Shown one piece after another: positions 1-6,203 of a DNA stretch of 64,000 nt (positions within the stretch are counted from its first letter, which is position 1; each line of letters starts with the position of its first letter). The translations under genes were made by a program, and so were the position numbers. This stretch comes from [Clostridium] hylemonae DSM 15053 (GTDB taxonomy: Bacteria; Bacillota; Clostridia; Lachnospirales; Lachnospiraceae). The notes under the pieces are model-generated. The model had not been told where the DNA came from. It did not search any database and saw nothing but the letters and a program-made list of their open reading frames with translations. Location: assembly GCF_008281175.1 (NCBI RefSeq), contig NZ_CP036524.1, forward strand, positions 1,364,001-1,428,000, in the 5' to 3' direction.

Positions 1-2
1 AG

Positions 3-866
3 TCAAAGAATCAGGTGGACTTCATCTGCCTGAGGGACGTCCTGAGCGGCGTAGATTCGCTCAAGAAAAAGCTGGCGGCATCGAAAGAACAGAAAAACAG
101 GATTATCATTGTGGATGCCATAACAATGGATCATCTGGACATTATAGCTAAAGCGTGTGTGCAGCTTGGGTGGAACATATTGGCAGTGGATCCGGGGGCA
201 TTTACAATGAAGCTTGCGTATCACAGAGGCGTCATAGGGGAAGAAAAACCGGCCCTGTCAGACGGCGCGGAACCTGACGGTACAAAGACTGCCCTGTTTA
301 TCGTAGGAAGCGCCAATCCTGCCACAGAGAAGCAGATAGATGTACTTTGCGCGCACGGCAGTGAATATAAGAAGGTCAGTGTCTCACCACTGTCTCTGCT
401 CGAAGGCGGAAGTGACGCGGAGAAGGAAACAGGCAGGGCTGTGTGTGAAGTGACTGGTCTGTTAGAGCAGCAAAATAGAACGAGAGCGGTCATTGTTGAG
501 ACAGCACTGCATGGAACGGTGGTGAACCTGGAGGAAGAGGACAGAAAGCGCGGCTACAGGCCGGGAACAAGTTCTGCGTTGATCAACAGGGGTCTGGCTG
601 AAATTACAAAACGTGTACTGGAATATGCGGGAAAGGAACGGATCGCGGGCCTTTTGCTGACCGGAGGTGATACGATGGAAAGTGTCTGCCGCACGATCGG
701 CGTGGAATGTATCCAGGCGCTCGATAATATTGTGGCACAGGTCGACGTGGGAAGGATCATGGGAGCGTATGAGGGACTGCCGATAGTGGTAAAGGGCGGC
801 TTCTGCGGTTATGAGGATATAGGGATCGATATTGTAGAGAGACTGTTGTTAGAAGCATCGAAGTAG
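3..866 (+). CDS. Four-carbon acid sugar kinase family protein, C-terminal part (5' end outside window)
   Basis: The frame is open from the first bases, so only the last ~285 residues of a protein normally about 400-480 long are seen. The visible part matches the DUF1537/OtnK (tetronate kinase) family. An early stretch (IIIVDAITMDHLDIIAKA) is followed by the C-terminal nucleotide-binding domain with a TGGDT motif near the end and a terminal VVKGGFCGYED segment. Characterised members phosphorylate D-threonate, D-erythronate or related 3-oxo-tetronates in the cytosol. The kdgT-type permease starts 15 nt downstream, with its Shine-Dalgarno directly after this stop codon, so the two are cotranscribed and probably serve uptake and phosphorylation of a sugar acid. 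The exact substrate cannot be told from sequence. Confidence 0.85.
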   Translation, partial: SKNQVDFICLRDVLSGVDSLKKKLAASKEQKNRIIIVDAITMDHLDIIAKACVQLGWNILAVDPGAFTMKLAYHRGVIGEEKPALSDGAEPDGTKTALFIVGSANPATEKQIDVLCAHGSEYKKVSVSPLSLLEGGSDAEKETGRAVCEVTGLLEQQNRTRAVIVETALHGTVVNLEEEDRKRGYRPGTSSALINRGLAEITKRVLEYAGKERIAGLLLTGGDTMESVCRTIGVECIQALDNIVAQVDVGRIMGAYEGLPIVVKGGFCGYEDIGIDIVERLLLEASK

Positions 867-881
867 ATGAGGAGGATAATT

Positions 882-1847
882 ATGATACTAAATTTTTTAA
901 AAAAAGTTCCGGCAGGCATGATGGTGATTCCGCTGCTGCTGGGAAGTCTGATTAACACATTGTTTCCGGATGCACTCCAGATAGGGGGACTTACGACCGC
1001 ACTTTTTTCAAGCGCGGGCACATCTACGCTGCTGGGGGCACAGCTGTTCTGTATGGGAACTGCCCTGCAGGTGAAAGACATGCCGAAGGTACTGAAAAGG
1101 GGAGGGGTGCTCCTGCTGGCCAAGTTTGCCGTAGGAGCGCTGCTTGGAATCATAATCGGAAAGATATGGGGAATGGAAGGCGTCTTTGGACTTACGACGC
1201 TGGCTGTTATCAGTGCGGTCACGAACAGTAACGGCAGTGTTTACCTGACTTTGATGGGAAATTACGGTGACCAGGCTGACTGCGGATGCTTTCCGCTGCT
1301 TGCGCTGAATGACGGGCCGTTCTTTACACTTGTGGCGCTTGGAGCCTCCGGTCTTGCAAATATCCCATTCATGTCACTGCTGGCAGCTATTATACCGATC
1401 GTTCTTGGTATGCTGATCGGTAACATAGACAAAGGGATGCGGGAACTGTTTGCTCCGATGGGAACCGCGATCATTCCTCTGATAGGCTTTGCGCTCGGTG
1501 CCGGGATCGATCTGACGAGTATAATCAAAGGGGGATTTCCTGGAATTCTGCTTGGTCTTATCACCGTATTTGTCGGCGGCGGGTTTATTCTCGTCTTTGA
1601 CAAGTTCATCAGCAGGCGGCCCGGGTATGCCGCATGGGCAGTGGCCACAACTGCTGGCAATGCAGTGGCGGTTCCAGCGGCGGTAGCGCTCATCGACACA
1701 TCGTGGGAGCCGTACGTTGCGACAGCTACGGTCCAGGTCGCGGCATCGGTAGTGGTGACCTGCATTGTAACGCCATTTATAACGAGCTGGTGGGCTAAGA
1801 GGTTTGGCTGTCCGAAGATGCCGCTCCCGGGTCAGAAATTTGACTAA
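882..1847 (+). CDS. kdgT: 2-keto-3-deoxygluconate permease family transporter
   Basis: A hydrophobic protein of 321 residues with about ten membrane segments, full length for the KdgT family of 2-keto-3-deoxygluconate:H+ symporters. Characteristic stretches include the N-terminal FLKKVPAGMMVIPLLLGSLINTLFP, the central SAVTNSNGSVYLTLMGNYGD and the late AVATTAGNAVAVPAA. An upstream in-frame ATG at 867 would make the AGGAGG ribosome binding site (870-875) part of the coding region, so ATG 882 is the start. It follows the tetronate-type kinase gene, suggesting import of a sugar acid that the kinase then activates. KdgT assignment at family level is firm; transport of KDG itself is inferred, since neighbours point to a possible four-carbon acid. 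Confidence 0.88.
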   Translation: MILNFLKKVPAGMMVIPLLLGSLINTLFPDALQIGGLTTALFSSAGTSTLLGAQLFCMGTALQVKDMPKVLKRGGVLLLAKFAVGALLGIIIGKIWGMEGVFGLTTLAVISAVTNSNGSVYLTLMGNYGDQADCGCFPLLALNDGPFFTLVALGASGLANIPFMSLLAAIIPIVLGMLIGNIDKGMRELFAPMGTAIIPLIGFALGAGIDLTSIIKGGFPGILLGLITVFVGGGFILVFDKFISRRPGYAAWAVATTAGNAVAVPAAVALIDTSWEPYVATATVQVAASVVVTCIVTPFITSWWAKRFGCPKMPLPGQKFD

Positions 1848-1866
1848 ACGCTCTGTATTTACATAG

Positions 1867-2271
1867 TTAATTGCATATTGTGGATTCACAAAAAATAAAC
1901 AGCCGTGACAGTTTTAAGTCACGGCTGTTTGAATACACGTCTGTATTGATATATTTTTTTGCCGGCAGTGAGGAGGAAAGTATGATCTTTGAATACTGAT
2001 GTGAGATTATTTTTTCTGCATGATCAAGCAATTCCGTACCATATCCGTTACCCTGGCGGGAGGGCAGAACAAATAATCTGCATATTTCATTCTCCCTTAT
2101 CGTAACTGTACCTACGGCATTGCGCTTTAGGTCAAAGCAAAGAAAAACTTGGTTCTCTTTAATATCCTTGATAATATTAGCCTCATTGTGATGTGCAAGA
2201 AAATATTCCACTGCGCCTTTAGGAGAGTAATGCGGATATATTTCTTGTTTTATATTCATCCTTGTATCCAT
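1867..2271 (-). pseudogene. GNAT-family N-acetyltransferase, 3'-truncated and frameshifted
   Basis: The first ~105 residues are a GNAT acetyltransferase: acetyl-CoA motif A is visible as LFVLPSRQGNGYGTELLDHAE, followed by KIILSSSLPAKK. After that the reading frame turns into non-homologous sequence and runs straight through the terminator hairpin before stopping. A run of seven A residues near 1960 marks the break. With one extra A the frame would read PAKKIYQYRRVFKQP and stop, which resembles the usual PA--IY--RGY end of this domain but is still about 35 residues short of a typical 155-160 residue protein. So a 1-nt deletion plus loss of the 3' end is likely. It lies 8 nt after thiT on the same strand. 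It could still be expressed, but the acceptor-site half of the fold would be missing. Confidence 0.65.
1897..1930. terminator. Bidirectional intrinsic terminator between kdgT and the thiT operon
   Basis: A perfect 13-bp stem (AAACAGCCGTGAC with GTCACGGCTGTTT) and an 8-nt loop. Read on the minus strand it is followed by TATTTTTTG, a good U tract, so it mainly ends the thiT transcript. It also lies 50 nt after kdgT and can stop that transcript. Confidence 0.85.
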
Positions 2272-2279
2272 CCTGCCTG

Positions 2280-2846
2280 TTACACGTTCGTCTGCGTTTT
2301 GACATATTTCAATGCTTTAGTGACCGGCGGAAGCGATACGATCACAAGTGTGATCACAGCCTCCGCGCCGAGGTAGGACCCCTGATAGAGTGCGGAATAG
2401 GCCCACGGATTCATTCCTTCCGGTGCATAGGATGCAAAAAAGATGACCCCGGACAGAAGAGAACAGATGAACCGCCCGATGACACCCACTATGTAGCCGG
2501 CCTGCAGACCATATTTCCGTTCGGAAAAGAAACCGGACAATCCGAGCGCCCCGAAAGCAAGCGGATAATCGAGCACTACCTGCTGGATCGAGAGCATGTA
2601 CGGATCTACAACAAACTGAAGTATGCCATAGGCAACCCCGGTCAGAATACCATACTTCGGCCCATACCAGTATCCGATAAGACAGATGAACAACATGGAT
2701 AATAATGTGACAGAACCGCCCATGGGCATCTCCCATACTTTAATGTAAGAAGTCACCATTGCGAGTGCGATTCCAACTGCAGAAAAAACGAGTTTCTTTG
2801 TGACAGCACCTGAAGAAGTGCTTGTTTTGACACTTGATTTTGACAT
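2280..2846 (-). CDS. thiT: Energy-coupled (ECF) thiamine transporter S component ThiT
   Basis: A 188-residue membrane protein with about six hydrophobic segments, the usual size of ThiT. It is the substrate-binding S component that captures thiamine and works with the shared ECF module (EcfA, EcfA', EcfT encoded elsewhere). Family-typical stretches are SYIKVWEMPMGGSVTLLSMLFICLIGYWYGPKYG and a conserved WA-Y near the C-terminus (NPWAYSALYQGSYL), as in ThiT's thiamine-binding tail. The assignment is strengthened by the TPP riboswitch directly upstream, so expression should fall when thiamine pyrophosphate is abundant. The start ATG is preceded by AAGGAAGGAG within the riboswitch tail. Confidence 0.95.
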   Translation of the reverse strand: MSKSSVKTSTSSGAVTKKLVFSAVGIALAMVTSYIKVWEMPMGGSVTLLSMLFICLIGYWYGPKYGILTGVAYGILQFVVDPYMLSIQQVVLDYPLAFGALGLSGFFSERKYGLQAGYIVGVIGRFICSLLSGVIFFASYAPEGMNPWAYSALYQGSYLGAEAVITLVIVSLPPVTKALKYVKTQTNV

Positions 2847-2851
2847 ATTAA

Positions 2852-2940
2852 ATTCTCCTTCCTTACGCCGGCATTATCCGGATCAAGTTATAAGGGTCTG
2901 TGCGAAGACATGCACATCTCAGCCGTTTCGGCGCCCCGTT
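2852..2940 (-). promoter_or_regulatory. TPP (thiamine pyrophosphate) riboswitch controlling thiT
   Basis: Read on the minus strand this contains the THI-box consensus in order: GGGGCGCC, GGCTGAGAT, a variable stem, ACCCTTATAACTTGATC, CGGATAATGCCGGCGTAAGG. It ends in the AAGGAAGGAG ribosome binding site of thiT a few bases before the start codon. There is no separate terminator hairpin with a U tract, so control is probably at translation initiation by hiding the Shine-Dalgarno. Confidence 0.95.
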
Positions 2941-2948
2941 CAAATACT

Positions 2949-2977
2949 ATAATAGTCAGAAAATAAGAATGTGTCAA
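2949..2977 (-). promoter_or_regulatory. Sigma-A type promoter for the thiT riboswitch transcript
   Basis: On the minus strand a perfect TTGACA (2972-2977) is followed after 17 nt by TATTAT (2949-2954), placing the transcript start just before the first conserved riboswitch bases. Confidence 0.8.
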
Positions 2978-2993
2978 GTACGGGGGTTGTACG

Positions 2994-3035
2994 AAAGGGG
3001 TCAGACCCCTATGGCCATAGGGGTCTGACCCCTTT
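2994..3035. repeat. Perfect 42-bp palindrome built on GGGGTCAGACCCC
   Basis: Both 21-nt arms are exactly complementary around the centre GGCC (3013-3016). Each arm contains a shorter palindrome, AGGGGTCAGACCCCT. There is no U tract in either direction. The position, between the divergent thiT promoter and the next gene, does not fit a terminator for a known transcript. GGGGTCAGACCCC-type palindromes recur in many bacterial genomes as REP-like elements linked to RAYT/Y1 transposases; that link here is inference. Confidence 0.75.
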
Positions 3036-3128
3036 GAATTGTTTCAAAGAATTTATACTTTTTTAATTGCATGTTGGGTTAATGAGAAGTAGAATAGAGG
3101 GAGTGATTGAAAGAAAGTGAGGTTTATT

Positions 3129-4070
3129 ATGGAACAACAGCAAAATGTAACACCGCCTGTACCCCCGGAGAGCGGCGGAAAGCGGTTCATGCATCTGTGG
3201 GGCCCGCTGCTCATCAAGTGGGGAATTGCTTTTGCCACGATGATGGCCGGTGCTATGGTGTGTTCTTTCTTATATATGTCTGCGCATTATGACACAGCTA
3301 TGAAAGCGATGGAGAATCAGGACCAGATGATGAATCTGTATAATGCCATACTGGAGGAATTGATGAAGTGGCAGACCGTGATCGAAGGGGCGGCTGCATT
3401 CATCACGATACCGGTCATGATCGTGCTCTTTCACAGAGACAGGGTGAGGGAACGGGTATCCGGAATCCTGCCGAACAAAAAGGCGCCGGTATGGAAATAT
3501 GGCGCTGTGCTCGTAATGTCAGTTGCCATGTGCTGGGGACTGAACAACCTGATCGCTATCAGTGGAGTGTCCGCTCTGAGCAGCTCTTATGAGGAGACGA
3601 TGGAGGTGCTCTACACGCCGCCGCTTCTCATACAGATCATCTGCCTTGGCGTTCTCATTCCAGTCTGTGAGGAACTCGTATTCCGCGGGCTTATGTTTAA
3701 GCGCCTGAGAGCGAGAGGGGGCTATATGCAGGCCGCCATATACTCATCCGTTGTATTTTCCATCCTGCACGTGAATTTAGTGCAGATGATCTACAGCTTT
3801 GTGCTTGGAATGATGCTGGCTTATATTTATGAGAAGTATGGTTCGATAAAAGCGCCCGCAGCGGCTCATGTCGTCATGAACATTTTCTCGGTGCTGGCCA
3901 CGAAGTACGAGCTTCTGGAGTGGCTGTCGGCAGATATTATGAGGATAGGGATCGTCACAGTTGTATGTGCGGCAGTGGCGGCGACGATGTTTGTATTTAT
4001 CCAGAGAATAGAAGAGAGACCCGATTATCCGAATAAACCGGGGGAAAATGAGAATCTGGCAGCTGTGTAA
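3129..4070 (+). CDS. CPBP family intramembrane metalloprotease (CAAX-protease-like)
   Basis: A 313-residue membrane protein with the three motifs of the CPBP/ABI (Rce1-like) family: EELVFRG at about residues 181-187 (the paired glutamates and arginine), FSILHVN about 35 residues later, and HVVMN after that. The glutamates and histidines are thought to bind the catalytic metal inside the membrane. About eight hydrophobic helices surround them; a proline-rich cytoplasmic N-terminus (residues 1-25) and a charged C-terminal tail flank the core. The start is ATG 3129, 6 nt after GAAAGTGAGG; a GTG at 3117 lies upstream of that site. Bacterial members act in processing of peptides, immunity to bacteriocins or membrane protein maturation; the substrate here is unknown. 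Confidence 0.88.
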   Translation: MEQQQNVTPPVPPESGGKRFMHLWGPLLIKWGIAFATMMAGAMVCSFLYMSAHYDTAMKAMENQDQMMNLYNAILEELMKWQTVIEGAAAFITIPVMIVLFHRDRVRERVSGILPNKKAPVWKYGAVLVMSVAMCWGLNNLIAISGVSALSSSYEETMEVLYTPPLLIQIICLGVLIPVCEELVFRGLMFKRLRARGGYMQAAIYSSVVFSILHVNLVQMIYSFVLGMMLAYIYEKYGSIKAPAAAHVVMNIFSVLATKYELLEWLSADIMRIGIVTVVCAAVAATMFVFIQRIEERPDYPNKPGENENLAAV

Positions 4071-4083
4071 GCTGTCAGATTCT
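4051..4083 (+). terminator. Hairpin terminator overlapping the protease stop codon
   Basis: AGAATCTGGCAGC and GCTGTCAGATTCT form a 13-bp stem with one G-U pair; the loop carries the TAA stop codon. The following TAAGTTTATC is only moderately T rich. Confidence 0.55.
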
Positions 4084-4233
4084 TAAGTTTATCATGTTTT
4101 TTTCCAGGGCACGATCATCTAAAAAATGTTGGAATATAAGCTGCATAGCTGTATACGAACTCATACGTGCGTTTCAACGAGATGGAGAAAATTCCAGGCA
4201 TTTATTTTTCTGTGCTATTTTAAGGAGTTGCTT

Positions 4234-5484
4234 TTATAAACGGAAGTTGAAATCGGCGTAGGCACTGGAGCCATGTTCGTGTACATCCAGGCCTTCTGTT
4301 TCTTCCTCGCGGCTGACGCGCAGCCCGATGGTTTTGTTGATGATGGTAAAGATGACAAATGCCATTACAAGGACGTATGCGGCTACGCTGGCTACACCTG
4401 TTATCTGTGTCCCCAGACTGCAGCCTTCTCCGAAGACCCCTGTGAGAATGGTTCCGAGCGCACCGCAGATACCGTGGACACTGACAGCACCTACCGGGTC
4501 ATCAATTTTTATTTTCTGGTCGAAGATTTCTATAGAGAACACTACGACCAGACCGGCAACAAGGCCTATAATAATCGCTTCCCAACTGCTGACTACATCA
4601 CAGCCGGCAGTGATCGCCACCAGCCCGGCCAAAGCGCCGTTGAAGGTCATGGACACGTCTGGCTTTCCATAACGGAGCCATGTTACGCACATGGCCATCA
4701 ATGTTGCGGCAGCGGCGGCGAGATTTGTTGTCATGGCAATATCACCAAGGCTTGTGGATGCGGCTGTTGTAGAGCCGCAGTTGAACCCGAACCAGCAGAA
4801 CCATAAAATGAATACGCCCAGGGCAGCGATAGGCAGGTTATGTCCGGGAATAGCCCTGGCCTTACCGTCTTTAGTGTATTTGCCAATACGGGGCCCTAGA
4901 ATCTTAGCGCCGACCAGAGCGCAGAGCCCGCCTACCATATGTACTGCAGTAGAGCCCGCAAAATCATGAAAGCCCATCTGGGACAGGAATCCTCCGCCCC
5001 AGATCCAGTGACCGGAAACAGGATATATAATAATACTGATCGCTGCACTGTATGCAAGATAAGCTGCGAACTTTGTCCTCTCTGCCATGGAGCCGGATAC
5101 GATCGTTGCAGCAGTTGCGCAAAATACAGTGTGGAATATCATGAACACTCCGACAGGAAGTCCATTTATCATTCCATCGGCATCTGCCAGGGACGCGGGA
5201 TTAAAAAATCCTTTGATGCCTATAATGCCATTCCAGTCTGTACCGTGCATAATGGCGAAGCCGAAGATAAAGAAGAATAAACTTCCAAGCACGAAGTCTA
5301 GCATGTTCTTCATTAGAATGTTGCCTGAATTCTTGGCCCGTGTGAAACCCGCCTCACACATTGCAAAACCTGCCTGCATAAAGTATACAAGTACCGCGCC
5401 GACCATGGTCCACATTACATTCAACAGCAGGCCGGATGCCTGGGCGGTATCCATCCCATTTTCCATTAATGTTGCTAAATCCAT
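4234..5484 (-). CDS. amtB: Ammonium transporter Amt/MEP/Rh family
   Basis: A full-length 416-residue Amt protein with eleven predicted membrane helices. It conducts ammonium/ammonia into the cell. Both pore histidines of the twin-His motif are present, in STAVHMVGG (helix 5) and VSVHGICGALGTI (helix 10). The gating Phe and binding-site aromatic residues are represented by FHTVFCATAATIVSGSMAERTKF and the helix 3 region. An AGGAGG site sits 7 nt before the ATG. The PII gene lies immediately upstream in the same direction with a 36-nt gap, the classical glnK-amtB pair in which GlnK blocks the channel when nitrogen is plentiful. The pair is divergent from gltBD. Confidence 0.97.
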   Translation of the reverse strand: MDLATLMENGMDTAQASGLLLNVMWTMVGAVLVYFMQAGFAMCEAGFTRAKNSGNILMKNMLDFVLGSLFFFIFGFAIMHGTDWNGIIGIKGFFNPASLADADGMINGLPVGVFMIFHTVFCATAATIVSGSMAERTKFAAYLAYSAAISIIIYPVSGHWIWGGGFLSQMGFHDFAGSTAVHMVGGLCALVGAKILGPRIGKYTKDGKARAIPGHNLPIAALGVFILWFCWFGFNCGSTTAASTSLGDIAMTTNLAAAAATLMAMCVTWLRYGKPDVSMTFNGALAGLVAITAGCDVVSSWEAIIIGLVAGLVVVFSIEIFDQKIKIDDPVGAVSVHGICGALGTILTGVFGEGCSLGTQITGVASVAAYVLVMAFVIFTIINKTIGLRVSREEETEGLDVHEHGSSAYADFNFRL

Positions 5485-5520
5485 AATACTACCTCCTTAT
5501 GTCGATACAAAAAGTATGTT

Positions 5521-5859
5521 TTATAGAGCGTCTGAACCGCGTTCTCCTGTGCGGATACGCACGGCATCTTCAACCTCATACATGAAAATCTTGCCGTCGC
5601 CGTAAGTACCGGTCCGGATCTCATCTATAATTATATTGATGAGTTCCTGTGCGGCATCAGCCTCAACTACAGTCTCGACTTTTACCTTGGGCAGCAGATT
5701 AACATTATATTCTGCGCCCCGGTATACTTTTTTATGGCCTTTCTGATTGCCGTAACCCATGATGTTGCTGATCATTAAGCCGTTTACATTATTCTCATCC
5801 AGAATAGCTTTCAAGTCTTCCAGCTTCTCCGGCTGGATAATGATTTCCAGTTTTTTCAT
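5521..5859 (-). CDS. glnK: Nitrogen regulatory protein P-II (GlnK type)
   Basis: A 112-residue PII protein, exactly family length. It senses ATP/ADP and 2-oxoglutarate and docks on AmtB through its T-loop. The T-loop is intact (NIMGYGNQKGHKKVYRGAEYNV) including the conserved Tyr of RGAEY that is uridylylated in some bacteria; the B- and C-loop nucleotide-binding motifs GTYGDGKIFMYEVEDAVRIRTGERG are also present. The start ATG 5859 follows AAAAAAGGAGGCAACTGCT; the frame is open 27 codons further upstream, but that stretch lacks homology. Expression appears to start at the promoter near 5991-6018 and to pass through a terminator-like leader hairpin. Confidence 0.95.
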   Translation of the reverse strand: MKKLEIIIQPEKLEDLKAILDENNVNGLMISNIMGYGNQKGHKKVYRGAEYNVNLLPKVKVETVVEADAAQELINIIIDEIRTGTYGDGKIFMYEVEDAVRIRTGERGSDAL

Positions 5860-5938
5860 AGCAGTTGCCTCCTTTTTTATAATTTGTCTGCCCGTTATTT
5901 CCTTTAGATACAACTCAGATGATGGGACAGACGGATAC

Positions 5939-5976
5939 AAAAAAGAGCGCTTTCCGCAATGGAAAACGCCCTCGTT
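5939..5976 (-). terminator. Terminator-like hairpin in the glnK-amtB leader (possible attenuator)
   Basis: On the minus strand GAGGGCGTTTTCC and GGAAAGCGCTC pair over about 12 bp with a 5-nt ATTGC loop, followed immediately by TTTTTT. The hairpin starts about 10-15 nt after the predicted transcript start and ends about 80 nt before the glnK ATG, so it cannot serve a plus-strand gene. This is an attenuator layout; what would relieve it is not visible. Confidence 0.65.
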
Positions 5977-5990
5977 TTTTGATGTGTCTT

Positions 5991-6018
5991 ATTATACACG
6001 GGTGGAAATATTTGTAAA
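5991..6018 (-). promoter_or_regulatory. Promoter for glnK-amtB
   Basis: On the minus strand TTTACA (6013-6018), 16-nt spacer, TATAAT (5991-5996). An inverted repeat ATGAAA-N8-TTTCAT at 6029-6048 lies just upstream of the -35 and is a candidate activator or repressor site. Confidence 0.7.
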
Positions 6019-6133
6019 TACTATTTTAATGAAAATTTAATATTTCATCAAAACTGTCCATAAAAACTATAAGATTGAAAAAAATGTTGTGATTATTTTT
6101 ATGTATTAGACAAAATATCCATGAAATCCCGTG

Positions 6134-6162
6134 TTTACAAACAGACGAAAATATTGTATAGT
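6134..6162 (+). promoter_or_regulatory. Promoter for gltBD
   Basis: TTTACA (6134-6139), 17-nt spacer, TATAGT (6157-6162), giving a leader of about 35 nt before gltB. It is divergent from the glnK promoter about 115 nt away. Confidence 0.7.
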
Positions 6163-6203
6163 ATGAAAAAAGTTTAACAGATCAGGAGGAAAGGGATTAT
6201 TAT

